The position numbers were made by a program, and so were the translations under genes. From contig NC_019690.1 in the NCBI RefSeq assembly GCF_000317065.1, positions 248,001 through 312,000 on the forward strand: a stretch of DNA of 64,000 nucleotides. Direction: 5' to 3'. Of the stretch, positions 7,186 through 16,519 are shown piece after piece. The notes below the pieces were generated by a model. That model saw nothing but the letters and a program-made list of their open reading frames with translations, made no database searches and was not told the origin of the DNA. Positions within the stretch are counted from its first letter, which is position 1, and every line of letters begins with the position of its first letter. This stretch comes from Pseudanabaena sp. PCC 7367. GTDB lineage: Bacteria; Cyanobacteriota; Cyanobacteriia; Pseudanabaenales; Pseudanabaenaceae.

Positions 7186-7540
7186 AAAATTATCTCCAAA
7201 ATCTAAAAATGTAGCGAGAAAGTCCAGATTTGGAGTCTAGAGTGTATACCAATAGTTCACAAACCAAAAAATCATTTCCCAACTTGCCTACATTAGCATA
7301 ACTAACAAAGGATCGCTAGAGTGCTAACCCACCAAAATTAGCATGATCTAAAAATTCGATTGAAGCGCTGCTATTACTGCATCATAACTTATTATTAATC
7401 TGATTAATCTGCCTGATTGAGGCTAGATCAGAGGCGATCGCCCCTATGCAGTTCCATGCCTGAGAAGAAAGAATGCCTTTTCTAGGTGCGATAGAATAAA
7501 ATCACAATTCCTTACCTCTCTTTACCTCAGTGAGGCCATC
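7186..7540. other. Intergenic region between rbp and the Uma2 array
   Basis: No gene is visible. The right end contains the conserved Uma2 leader (AATAAAATCACAATTCCTTACCT...), which is repeated before the other copies at 8828 and 11113. The left end is the 5' leader of the RRM gene. Confidence 0.4.
7525..7535 (+). promoter_or_regulatory. Palindrome CCTCAGTGAGG overlapping the ribosome site of Uma2 type A genes
   Basis: A perfect 11-bp palindrome sits just before the ATG, and its GAGG half is the ribosome binding site. The same element recurs at 8812-8822 and 11097-11107. If it pairs between or within mRNAs it would hide the ribosome site; alternatively it binds a protein. Other type A copies keep only GAGG (30360s, 31060s). 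Confidence 0.4.
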
Positions 7541-8146
7541 ATGACCGCCCACACCCTCAACCTTGAATCAGTCATAGAACTAAGCGATGACCAATTCTAT
7601 CTGCTTTGTCGGCGCAATCCTGACTTGCGGTTTGAGCGCAGCGCCAATGGAGATTTAATTATTATGTCACCCACTGGATATGAAACCAGTAGACGCAATT
7701 TCAGCCTGATAGTTAAATTTGGCTACTGGGTTGAGCAAAATGACTTGGGCTATGGATTTGACTCTAATGGCGGGTTTATTTTACCAAATGGTGCAATTCG
7801 CTCTCCAGATTTGAGTTGGGTGCGCAAGGAACGCTTAGATGCTTTAAGCATGGAAACAGGAGATCAATTTCTACCGATTTGCCCTGATTTTGTGGTGGAG
7901 TTGATGTCTAAGACTGATCGCCTTTCGGTAACTCAGGCGAAGCTGATTGAATATATCGAAAACGGGGCTAAGCTGGGTTGGTTAATAAATCCGAAGGCGC
8001 AGCAAGTAGAAATCTATCGCCCCAATTCAAGGTCAGGTCAAGATGCTCAGCCAGAAAAAGAATTATTAGAAATGCCGCAAACCCTATCTGGTGAAGAGGT
8101 GTTGCCAGGGTTTGAGCTGGATTTAGATTTTATCTGGGAGGAATAA
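7541..8146 (+). CDS. Uma2 family endonuclease-like protein (type A)
   Basis: The 201-aa type A Uma2 protein shows LCRRNPDLRFERSANGD, AIRSPDLSWVRKERLD, CPDFVVELMSKTD and KLIEYIENGAKLGWLIN. It differs from neighbours in the FSLIVKFGYWVEQNDLGYGF segment, which it shares with the copy at 30392. It is followed after 5 bases by a type B gene, an arrangement repeated at 8828/9415 and 51765/51178, so A and B may be a functional pair. Confidence 0.85.
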   Translation: MTAHTLNLESVIELSDDQFYLLCRRNPDLRFERSANGDLIIMSPTGYETSRRNFSLIVKFGYWVEQNDLGYGFDSNGGFILPNGAIRSPDLSWVRKERLDALSMETGDQFLPICPDFVVELMSKTDRLSVTQAKLIEYIENGAKLGWLINPKAQQVEIYRPNSRSGQDAQPEKELLEMPQTLSGEEVLPGFELDLDFIWEE

Positions 8147-8151
8147 AAATC

Positions 8152-8745
8152 ATGATCGCGCCTGTGACTGCTCAAGTGACCAAGAAGTTATTTAGCGTTG
8201 ATGATTATTACCGCATTTATCGGTCAGGGGTAATCACCGATGCCGATCGGGTGGAATTAATCGCTGGAGAAATTGTTTATATGTCGCCTACTGGGGCAAA
8301 GCATTCAGCATGTGTCAATCGGCTCAGCTACCTTTTGATCGATGCTTTTGGTCGAGATGTAATGACGATTATTCAAAACCCAGTTAATCTGGATCAGTTT
8401 TCCCAACCCCAGCCTGATCTTGTTTTAGCTAAGTGGAAAGATGATTATTATGCCTCTGGCCACCCCACGCCTGCTGATATTTATCTCTTAATCGAAGTGT
8501 CTGATAGTTCGGTAGGAATCGATAAGAACTATAAAATGCCATTGTATGCCCAAGCAGGAATCCCAGAAACCTGGTTAGTTAATTTGCCTGCCCAATCGAT
8601 TGAGGTATATCGCCAATCTACGGCTAATCGCTACGCCGAACCACAGATTTACAAGTCAGGACAAACTATTAGCTTGCAATCTTTTCCAGCTATGCAAATT
8701 CCGGTGGCACAGATTTTCCCGATCGGGAAGGGAGATAAAGCATAA
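8152..8745 (+). CDS. Uma2 family endonuclease-like protein (type B)
   Basis: The 197-aa type B Uma2 protein begins MIAPVTAQVTKKLFSVDDYYRIY. It carries DADRVELIAGEIVYMSPTG, QPQPDLVLAKW, DIYLLIEVSDSS and KMPLYAQAGIPETWLVNL, the usual Uma2 core with D, then ExS, then a helix with K/Y and a W-LV strand. It is only distantly similar to type A. It lies directly behind a type A gene and probably shares its transcript. The ribosome site GGAGG lies within the end of the type A gene. Confidence 0.85.
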   Translation: MIAPVTAQVTKKLFSVDDYYRIYRSGVITDADRVELIAGEIVYMSPTGAKHSACVNRLSYLLIDAFGRDVMTIIQNPVNLDQFSQPQPDLVLAKWKDDYYASGHPTPADIYLLIEVSDSSVGIDKNYKMPLYAQAGIPETWLVNLPAQSIEVYRQSTANRYAEPQIYKSGQTISLQSFPAMQIPVAQIFPIGKGDKA

Positions 8746-8827
8746 CGATCGCTATAGATAATCGCTATCAATCAATATTAGAATAAAATCACAATTCCTT
8801 ACCTTTCCTGACCTCAGTGAGGCCATC

Positions 8828-9409
8828 ATGACCGCCCACACCCTGAATCTCGAATCAGTCGTAGAATTAAGCGATGACCAATTCTATCTGCTTTGTCGGC
8901 GCAATCCTGACCTGCGGTTCGAGCGCAGCGCCCAGGGAGATTTAATCATTATGTCCCCCACTGGTAGTGAAACTGGCAATCGTAATATTGAGCTGGGCGC
9001 AGACCTAGTGATTTGGAATCGCCGTACTAAATTAGGTTATTGCTTTGATTCAGATAGTGGATTTAAGTTACCAAATGGTGCCAATCGTGCCCCTGATTTG
9101 AGTTGGATTAGAAAAGAGCGCTACGAAACCCTGAGTAAACCAGAAAGAAAAAAGTTTGCCCCCATCTGCCCTGATTTTGTGATGGAGTTGATGTCGCCCA
9201 GTGATGAACTCAGAGTAGTTCAAGCGAAAATGGCTGAGTATATCGAGAATGGGGCAAAGTTGGGCTGGTTGATTAATCCAGAAGCCAAGCAAGTAGAAAT
9301 CTATCGCCCTGGTAGGGATAAAGAATTATTAGAAATGCCGCAAACCCTGAGTGGTGAAGAGGTGTTGCCAGGGTTTGAGTTGGATTTGGGGTTTATGTGG
9401 GAGGAATAA
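8828..9409 (+). CDS. Uma2 family endonuclease-like protein (type A)
   Basis: The 193-aa protein is a close paralogue of the genes at 7541 and 11113, with RAPDLSWIRKERYE, CPDFVMELMSPSDELRVVQAKM and EYIENGAKLGWLINPEAKQ. It lacks the short SGQDAQPEK insertion near the C-terminus found in several copies. It is the first gene of the second A-B module in a tandem duplication. The type B gene downstream is interrupted by an IS630 element. Confidence 0.85.
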   Translation: MTAHTLNLESVVELSDDQFYLLCRRNPDLRFERSAQGDLIIMSPTGSETGNRNIELGADLVIWNRRTKLGYCFDSDSGFKLPNGANRAPDLSWIRKERYETLSKPERKKFAPICPDFVMELMSPSDELRVVQAKMAEYIENGAKLGWLINPEAKQVEIYRPGRDKELLEMPQTLSGEEVLPGFELDLGFMWEE

Positions 9410-9798
9410 AAATCATGATCGCGCCTGTGACTGCTCAAGTGACCAAGAAGTTATTTAGCGTTGATGATTATTACCGCATTTATCGGTCAGGGGTAATCAC
9501 CGATGCCGAGCGGGTGGAATTAATCGCTGGAGAAATTGTCTATATGTCGCCTACTGGGGCAAAACATGCTACCTGTGTCGATCGGCTCAACCGCATTTTA
9601 ATGCGCCAGTTAATTGACCGATCTCAATTGCGGGTGCAAAGCTCAATTCATCTCTCGGCGCAATCACAGCCCCAACCAGACCTGGCTCTGCTCAAGCTTA
9701 AGGAAGATGAATATGAATCCGGCCACCCCAGCCCAGCGGATACAGCAGATTCCGCAATAGAATATGACATGATAGGAGTAAAGTAAGAATCAAAAAGT

Positions 9799-10164
9799 AT
9801 GAGAGCCCATTCTCTAGATTTGCGTCAGCGCATAGTCACAGCGTACGAAAATAAAGAAGGTTCAATCCGTGAGTTGGCAACCCGATTCAGCGTTAGTAAA
9901 GACAGTGTCCATCAGCTGCTCCAACTTTATCGCACTACTGGTTCAGTTGAGCCAATTCCATACAAGGCAGGAGCAAAAGCCAAGTTTAATGAAGCTGCTC
10001 TGGCTGAGTTAGCAAAGTTAGTAGCCGCTAAAAATGATGCCACACTGTCGGAGTTATGTGAGCAAATGTATGAACGTACTGGCATCAGGGTATCAGAACC
10101 AACCATGTGCCGTACGTTGCAAAGGCAGGAGTTAACTCGAAAAAAAAACTTTTCACGCCGATGA
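9799..10164 (+). CDS. IS630 transposase, N-terminal ORF A
   Basis: The 121-aa product has a helix-turn-helix DNA-binding region (LRQRIVTAYENKEGSIRELATRFSVSKDSVHQLL) and a second winged-type domain (ATLSELCEQMYERTGIRVSEPTMCRTL), the usual paired N-terminal domains of IS630 transposases that bind the element's ends. The frame stops just after a run of nine A (about 10140-10148). Slippage or +1 frameshifting there joins it to ORF B. Confidence 0.9.
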   Translation: MRAHSLDLRQRIVTAYENKEGSIRELATRFSVSKDSVHQLLQLYRTTGSVEPIPYKAGAKAKFNEAALAELAKLVAAKNDATLSELCEQMYERTGIRVSEPTMCRTLQRQELTRKKNFSRR

Positions 10165-10180
10165 AAGGGATACAGAACGA

Positions 10181-10753
10181 GTGCAACAGCTGAGAGCAGA
10201 TTATCAACGCTGGCTTTGGCCACAGGCAATGGAAAACCTGGTATTCATTGATGAGACAGGCGTTAACCTGGCAATGACCAGGTTGTATGCAAGGGCTACT
10301 CTAGGTGAGAGAGCCTATGCTAGTAAACCACTTGCTCGAGGCAAAAACGTTACTATAATTGGGGCTATGGCATTACGCGGTGTGCTGACTAATTTTACTT
10401 TTACTGGTAGCAATAATACTGATACTTTCGTGTCCTATCTCAAAGATAAATTGCTGCCTAACCTATGGTCTGGTGCAATTGTGATTATGGATAACCTCAG
10501 TGTACATAAGGTTGATCCTGTGCGAGAGTTAATTGAGTCCGTCGGTGCTCACTTGGTTTACTTACCGCCTTATTCACCAGAGCTAAATCCGATTGAGATG
10601 CTGTGGTCAAAGGTGAAACAGTTTCTACGCTCTTGGGCGGCCAGGGACTATGATGACTTGCATAAAGCTATTTCTAACGCTCTTGCCAAGGTTTCTCTAG
10701 ACGATATTATGGGCTGGTTCCTTGAGGCCGATCTCTGTGCGTCTCTAATCTGA
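10181..10753 (+). CDS. IS630 transposase, catalytic ORF B (DDE domain)
   Basis: This frame is open from the poly-A run upstream of its first ATG, reading KKTFHADERDTERVQQLRADY. It contains the DDE catalytic triad: FIDETG, IVIMDNLSVHK and YSPELNPIEMLWSKVK. Used after a frameshift it gives a full transposase of about 320 residues. It is in the +1 frame relative to ORF A. The two copies in the window are identical in protein sequence. Confidence 0.9.
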   Translation: MQQLRADYQRWLWPQAMENLVFIDETGVNLAMTRLYARATLGERAYASKPLARGKNVTIIGAMALRGVLTNFTFTGSNNTDTFVSYLKDKLLPNLWSGAIVIMDNLSVHKVDPVRELIESVGAHLVYLPPYSPELNPIEMLWSKVKQFLRSWAARDYDDLHKAISNALAKVSLDDIMGWFLEADLCASLI

Positions 10754-11112
10754 AATGCGCTGTATTTATCTCTTAATCGAGGTGGCGGATAGCTCGCTGT
10801 TGTACGATCGCAATGTCAAAATGCCGATGTATGCAGCGGCGGGAATTGTTGAGTTCTGGCTGGTGGATGTTGAAGCGCAATCGATTGAGGTTTATCGCCA
10901 GCCTGATGCTAATGGCTATGCAGAAACACAGATTTTTAAACCAGGCCAGAATATTAGCTTGACAGCTTTTCCTGATGTGCAAATTCCGGTGGAGTCAGTT
11001 TTCCCGATCGGGAAGGGAGATAAAGCATAACGATCGCTATAGATAATCGCTATCAATCAATATTAGAATAAAATCACAATTCCTTACCTTTCCTGACCTC
11101 AGTGAGGCAATC

Positions 11113-11715
11113 ATGACCGCCCACACCCTGAATCTCGAATCAGTCATAGAACTAAGCGATGACCAATTCTATCTGCTTTGTCGGCGTAATCCTGACCTGC
11201 GATTCGAGCGCAGCGCCAATGGAGATTTAATCATTATGTCCCCCACTGGATATGAAACAAGTGAAAATAATTCAGAACTAGTTGCAGACTTAGTGATTTG
11301 GAATCGCCGTACAAAGCTAGGTCATTGTTCTGAATCTAATGGTGCGTTTGTTTTACCCAATGGTGCAATCCGTGCTCCTGATATGAGTTGGATTAGAAAA
11401 GATCGCTATGAAGCCCTGAGCAAAGCTGAACGGGCTAAATTTGCGCCGATCTGTCCTGATTTTGTGATGGAGCTGATGTCACCTAGCGATGAGCTTAAAG
11501 TGGTGCAGGCGAAGCTGATTGAATATATTGAAAATGGCGCTAGACTTGGTTGGCTGATTAACCCCGAAGCCAAGCAGGTGGAAATCTATCGACCCAATTC
11601 AAGGTCAGGTCAAGATGCTCAGCCAGAAAAAGAATTATTAGAAATGCCCCAAACCCTGAGTGGTGAAGATGTGCTACCAGGGTTTGAGTTGGATTTGGGG
11701 TTTATGTGGGAATAA
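11113..11715 (+). CDS. Uma2 family endonuclease-like protein (type A)
   Basis: The 200-aa type A Uma2 protein has AIRAPDMSWIRKDRYEALSKAERAKF, CPDFVMELMSPSDELKV and EYIENGARLGWLINPEAKQ. The leader before it (11017-11112) is almost identical to that before 8828, showing that the A-B module was tandemly duplicated. It has no type B gene behind it; instead it meets a convergent sorting-signal protein gene 11 bases further on. Confidence 0.85.
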   Translation: MTAHTLNLESVIELSDDQFYLLCRRNPDLRFERSANGDLIIMSPTGYETSENNSELVADLVIWNRRTKLGHCSESNGAFVLPNGAIRAPDMSWIRKDRYEALSKAERAKFAPICPDFVMELMSPSDELKVVQAKLIEYIENGARLGWLINPEAKQVEIYRPNSRSGQDAQPEKELLEMPQTLSGEDVLPGFELDLGFMWE

Positions 11716-11726
11716 GTTAAAGCGAA

Positions 11727-12329
11727 CTAGGCATTTAGCTGCTTATTCGCCTTTCTCTTTTTATTAAACACATAACCACCAAACATGCCACCAGGGGCAA
11801 TCAGACCCAGCGAGGCTTCAAACTCAAACGGTACTGGTACAGTCGTAACAGTAGGATTAAAATTAGTAGTGTCTATACGACGGACTTGTATACCAGCTCT
11901 CTCTCCGAGGTTAGTTCTGTTGATTAAGTCAATCGTACCACCTGCATTTGTGAGTGGTCTGGCAAACTCAAGATCGAGAAAAAATGAAACACTACTCTCA
12001 CCAATAACCATGTTAGAAACATAATTCCTAGGCGCTGGCGAGCCGAAACCGCTTGAAGACGTACCTGTATAGTTGATAAAAGGTCCAGGATAAAACCTGC
12101 CGTTCTCAAATGCGCCGCTTGACCCAGCAGTGGAGATTATATCGATATTGGAATAAGTATTAGTATCAGCATCATAATCAAAACTGCCAGTTATGGTACC
12201 ACCGATGACATATTCAACATTATCAAATCTCCAGGTAAGCGCTTCTGCTGGACTGGAGTTAATGCTACCAGCCACAGCGATCGTGGCAGCAAACAAAGCA
12301 CCTTTTAAAAGCATATTCATACTCGCCAT
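11727..12329 (-). CDS. Exported protein with PEP-CTERM-like (PFE-type) C-terminal sorting signal
   Basis: The 200-aa product has a signal peptide (about residues 1-30, ending SSPAEA). A body with IGGTITGSFDYDADTNTYSNIDI is typical of PEP-CTERM-type proteins. The C-terminal signal VPFEFEASLGLIAPGGMFGGY is followed by a basic NKKRKANK tail. The tail closely matches that of the protein at 3883, so both are likely substrates of the same exosortase. In the hydrophobic stretch a proline (LIAPGG) replaces the leucine of the other copy. It is convergent with a Uma2 gene, as is the copy at 3883. Confidence 0.72.
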   Translation of the reverse strand: MASMNMLLKGALFAATIAVAGSINSSPAEALTWRFDNVEYVIGGTITGSFDYDADTNTYSNIDIISTAGSSGAFENGRFYPGPFINYTGTSSSGFGSPAPRNYVSNMVIGESSVSFFLDLEFARPLTNAGGTIDLINRTNLGERAGIQVRRIDTTNFNPTVTTVPVPFEFEASLGLIAPGGMFGGYVFNKKRKANKQLNA

Positions 12330-12745
12330 CCTACTTGATATATTCAGCTATAAATCTGAACATAACAGTTTTTTAAAATTAATAAATCACCATAAAGCAG
12401 GTATTATCTAATTAATTAGATTAAATAATGCATTTTATATGTTTGTGTTTGGATATGTTTTTAAAAGCCCGTTGTAGCAATTAGTACCAAACCTCACCAG
12501 GGAAATGTAAAGCTTTATATCTAGCCCTTTTCAAATTCCCAACCAAATGATTATTGGCACAGCACCCTAGAGAATCACCGAAATGTAACAGATTGTTACT
12601 TAGTCCGACATAACCGAGACATAAGCCCAGATCACCTTTTATGGTTTTAACTGTGATGATTGCTTTAAACTTAACAACCTATATATATTAAAGCGATTAA
12701 CTTTTATCAGATTACTATTAACAACAAGATTTTAAGGAGAGCTAA
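12330..12745 (+). promoter_or_regulatory. cpeBA upstream region with inverted repeat GTAACA-N3-TGTTAC
   Basis: This 416-bp region holds the cpeBA promoter. At 12585-12599 there is a perfect inverted repeat GTAACAGATTGTTAC, about 150 bases before cpeB. Related GTAAC/GTTAC words occur upstream of the cpeC, cpcB and cpcE genes. The cpeB ribosome site is AAGGAG, 8 bases before ATG. CpeR-dependent, light-colour-controlled transcription is established for cpeBA in chromatically acclimating strains; which site is used here is not shown. Confidence 0.5.
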
Positions 12746-13300
<555 letters not shown>

Positions 13301-13359
13301 TCGATAAATTCGATTGCTGCGAACCCAATACATAAAACTAACACCAATCAGCGCCATAA

Positions 13360-13878
<519 letters not shown>

Positions 13879-13982
13879 TTAATCTTCTTGCCGAATTCCT
13901 AAGTGATTGAATAGCGATTGAATTAGGAAATTGGGTTAGAGCTAAAAGGGATTAACTAATCGAATGGGGGTTAACCTCGACG

Positions 13983-14028
13983 AACCTGGAGATGTTGGCT
14001 TTGTGGCTAAATGTCTCCGGGTTTGTTT
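13983..14028 (+). terminator. Terminator between cpeBA and cpeYZ
   Basis: AACCTGGAGA (13983-13992) pairs with TCTCCGGGTT (14014-14023) through ten positions with one T-G pair, followed by TGTTTTC. It probably ends most cpeBA transcripts, so that the highly expressed subunits greatly exceed the lyases made by read-through into cpeY. Confidence 0.75.
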
Positions 14029-14084
14029 TCAGTGGTTCTTTCTAGTTGGATCAATCTAACTGCATCAATCAAGCTGCATCAATT

Positions 14085-15413
14085 ATGGATAAACGATTTG
14101 CCAATCTGTTTAACCTCAGTGAAGATGAGGCGATCGCCCTGCTGGATACCCCCGGCGATCAATTAGGCGAGCAGGATTCGCGCTATATTGCCGCTGCCCA
14201 TCTGGTGAACTTCAAGACATCAAAAACAATCGCCGCTTTAATCAGAGCAGTCCAACGCACCGACCCTGACTTAGAGAATCGGATTGTGCGGCGCAAAGCA
14301 GTGGAAACCCTGGGGCGATTGCAGGCCACCGAGGCGATCCCAGTGATTCGTGCTTGTCTGGACGAAGAGGATAACTATTTGATTGAGAATGCGGTCTGGG
14401 CGATCGGTGAAATCGGCAAGCTTGATCGCATTGAGCCAAGTTTGTTAGCAGAAGTGACGCAACTGCTAGAAAAACCTGGCCAGACCTATCGGGTGATTAT
14501 CCACACCCTGACCAGTTTGAACTATGAACTTGCATTACCTGCGATTCGTAAATTCACCGCCTCAGAGGATCTGCCCACCGCCAGCGCGGCGCTAACTTCC
14601 ATCTATCGGTTCACTGGCGACCATGAACCCATGCAACGAGTGCTGAGCATGTTGCAGAGTGATCAGGTGCTGGCCAGACGATTGGCGATTCAGGATCTGG
14701 TTGATGCCCGATATTATGAAGCGATCGCCGCGATCGCCCGTACGCCAGTTTCATTGGTGTTCAGGTTACGGGGCATTCGCCTATTGGCAGAAATGGGCAT
14801 GGCTGAGGGAAAAATTGATTTTGAGCAGCAGGTTGCGCCCCACTTGGAACAAACCCTGCGCGATCATCCCGCTGATTTAGAGCTGGTGCATGAATATGAC
14901 CAACCGCCGGATTTAGCTTTTTTAGTTAGGGAACTCTATCAAACCGATTTTGGTCGGTGCTATCTGGCGCTTAAAACGCTCTTGATGGAACATGCTGAGG
15001 TTGCCCCTGCGGCGTTGTTTGATACCTATGAGGCAGAGGCCAAGGCCGATTATGGTGCTCATTTTCATGTAATTAAACTTTTCGGTTGGCTGAACCATGC
15101 CCCAGCCTACGCGATGTTGCAGCATAATTTACACCATCCCCAACCGCAGTTCCAGAAGTCCCGTGCGGCGGCAGCGATCGCCCTGGCGGAGATTGCCCAA
15201 GGTAATGAGCAGGTTGATAAGCAAACGGTGATTAATGAACTCAAGTCTTGCCTGGATACTAGAATCTGGGACTTGAAATATGCGCTGCTGCTGGCGCTGG
15301 AGCAACTTGGTGACAGTGGTGAATATGCCCGATTCAGTGATGATCCCGATTTCCTGATTCGCGCCAAGGCACAAGCCAAGCTCGCTCCTATTCATCATCA
15401 AGGCGATCGCTAA
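14085..15413 (+). CDS. cpeY: Phycoerythrobilin lyase CpeY (HEAT repeats)
   Basis: Started at the ATG at 14085 (MDKRFANLFNLSEDEAIALLDTP), the product is about 442 aa; the longer frame from TTG at 14046 adds an unconvincing leader. It has PBS-lyase HEAT repeats in its N-terminal half (RRKAVETLGRLQATEAIPVIRACL, NYLIENAVWAIGEIGKLD) and again near the C-terminus (KSRAAAAIALAEIAQ). The sequence and position after cpeBA match CpeY, the E/F-type lyase that attaches phycoerythrobilin to Cys82 of CpeA. cpeZ follows 137 bases later. Confidence 0.93.
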   Translation: MDKRFANLFNLSEDEAIALLDTPGDQLGEQDSRYIAAAHLVNFKTSKTIAALIRAVQRTDPDLENRIVRRKAVETLGRLQATEAIPVIRACLDEEDNYLIENAVWAIGEIGKLDRIEPSLLAEVTQLLEKPGQTYRVIIHTLTSLNYELALPAIRKFTASEDLPTASAALTSIYRFTGDHEPMQRVLSMLQSDQVLARRLAIQDLVDARYYEAIAAIARTPVSLVFRLRGIRLLAEMGMAEGKIDFEQQVAPHLEQTLRDHPADLELVHEYDQPPDLAFLVRELYQTDFGRCYLALKTLLMEHAEVAPAALFDTYEAEAKADYGAHFHVIKLFGWLNHAPAYAMLQHNLHHPQPQFQKSRAAAAIALAEIAQGNEQVDKQTVINELKSCLDTRIWDLKYALLLALEQLGDSGEYARFSDDPDFLIRAKAQAKLAPIHHQGDR

Positions 15414-15550
15414 TTAACAAAGTTACATAACTGCTATTCTCCTCCAGGAAAAGATTCAATCATGATTTAAATTATGCCGATCTAGATTAGATTTATAGCA
15501 ATTGCTTTCTTTTCTATTATTTTTACTAACTCCTTTAACTTCCTAAACCT

Positions 15551-16171
15551 ATGTCCACCGATGCCCTGTTCGAGCAACTCAAACACCCTAATCCCAATCT
15601 GCGCGATCGTGCCATGTGGGAACTGGTTGACCATGCTTCGCCAGAAGTGATTGATAAATTAATGAGCCTGCTCAGCGAAACCGATACCACCTATCGACGG
15701 GCGGCGGTAAAGACCCTGGGGGCGATCGGGGCAGACACAGTCTCTCCCCTGGCGGCGGCATTGCTGAATAGCGATGATGTGACGGTGCGGGGTAGTGCGG
15801 CCAAGGCGATCGCGCAAGTGGTAATCAACCATCCTGACCAACCCCTATCCGAAGAAGGTGTGCAAGCGCTCAAAACCGCCCTGGGGGATGCGAATCCAGT
15901 CGTAAATATTGGCGCGGTGATGGCCTTAGAACGAATGGGAACCCCAGCAGTAGAGATTCTGATTGAGGCATTGCAAACTACCGATAATCCGGCGCTGGCA
16001 CTGCCGATTGTGAATGCGATCGCTAGCATTGGTGATCAGCGTGGCGTGGTGGTGCTACAAAGTATTGTTGAAGATGAAGCAACGGATGCTTACGTGCGCG
16101 AGGCGGCTAATAGTGCCCTGGCGCGATTGGATCTGACTTCTTCGTTTGAACGCCGTGAATATCCTTCTTAA
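15551..16171 (+). CDS. cpeZ: Phycoerythrin lyase chaperone-like CpeZ (HEAT repeats)
   Basis: The 206-aa product, beginning MSTDALFEQLKHPNPNLRDRAMWEL, is built from about five HEAT repeats (TYRRAAVKTLGAIGADTVSPL, VTVRGSAAKAIAQVV, PVVNIGAVMALERMGTPAV, ALPIVNAIASIGDQRG, AYVREAANSALARLD). Length and order behind cpeY fit CpeZ, which in characterised strains assists CpeY and other lyases and helps fold phycoerythrin subunits. Its own bilin transfer activity is not established. Confidence 0.9.
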   Translation: MSTDALFEQLKHPNPNLRDRAMWELVDHASPEVIDKLMSLLSETDTTYRRAAVKTLGAIGADTVSPLAAALLNSDDVTVRGSAAKAIAQVVINHPDQPLSEEGVQALKTALGDANPVVNIGAVMALERMGTPAVEILIEALQTTDNPALALPIVNAIASIGDQRGVVVLQSIVEDEATDAYVREAANSALARLDLTSSFERREYPS

Positions 16172-16249
16172 TGTCTTACTTAATGTTTTATGCCTTTCTT
16201 ATCCGCTTCTTCTCTGCTTCTTTTCTGCCCTAAGCCCAGAAAGCATAGA

Positions 16250-16463
16250 TTACAGGCTATCCGGTAGATTGCCCGGGTCAATGCCCAGTTCCTTGAGCTT
16301 GTCTAATTGAGCGGCGAGGCGATCGGCTCTGGCTTTTTCTTGTGCGGCTAATTCCATTGGCGAGGCATAGCGCTGTCCCACCAGGGAATGCAAAGATCGG
16401 CTTAAGAATCTTGCCCCCAGCTTGCTCAATCTTAGCCTGGGTTGCTGCCAAATCCTGGCTATA
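16250..16463 (-). pseudogene. Patchwork of gene fragments: VOC-domain piece fused to a Uma2-type tail
   Basis: Reading the minus strand away from the IS, one frame gives DLAATQAKIEQAGGKILKPIFAFPGG, which looks like part of a VOC/glyoxalase-family domain. Then another frame gives GQRYASPMELAAQEKARADRL and ends KELGIDPGNLPDSL-stop (16250-16252), the coiled tail seen at the C-terminus of many Uma2 proteins. Neither has a complete gene. The join is out of frame for the VOC piece. These are remnants of earlier rearrangements at the site the IS later entered. Confidence 0.6.
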
Positions 16464-16519
16464 CAGCAGATTCCGCAATAGAATATGACATGATAGGAGT
16501 AAAGTAAGAATCAAAAAGT

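Larger units (their letters stand above)
9743..10762 (+). mobile_element. IS630-family insertion sequence, copy 1 (1,020 bp)
   Basis: The element is flanked by TA on both sides (9741-9742 and 10763-10764), the target duplication typical of IS630/Tc1-mariner. Its ends are imperfect inverted repeats (CAGCAGATTCCGCAATAG versus CAGCGCATTTCAGATTAG read from the other end). It carries two overlapping-frame transposase ORFs. A second copy of the same length with identical predicted proteins lies at 16464-17483. Confidence 0.93.
9415..11030 (+). pseudogene. Uma2 type B gene interrupted by IS630-family element
   Basis: The gene starts at ATG 9415 and reads to 9742, where the IS begins, then resumes at 10765. 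Removing 9743-10764 (the IS and one copy of the TA duplication) restores PADIYLLIEVADSS exactly in frame and gives 197 codons, the same length as the intact paralogue at 8152. The parts outside the IS show no other lesion, so the insertion is recent. The 3' part could be expressed only from an IS-derived start. Confidence 0.92.

Noticed and set aside
12585-12599. Possible NtcA site (GTA-N8-TAC) before cpeBA
   Set aside because: The spacing is GTA-N9-TAC, one base longer than the NtcA consensus, so it is listed only as an inverted repeat.
14046-14084. Longer N-terminus of CpeY from a TTG start
   Set aside because: The added residues look like leader sequence and the ATG at 14085 gives the usual CpeY beginning.
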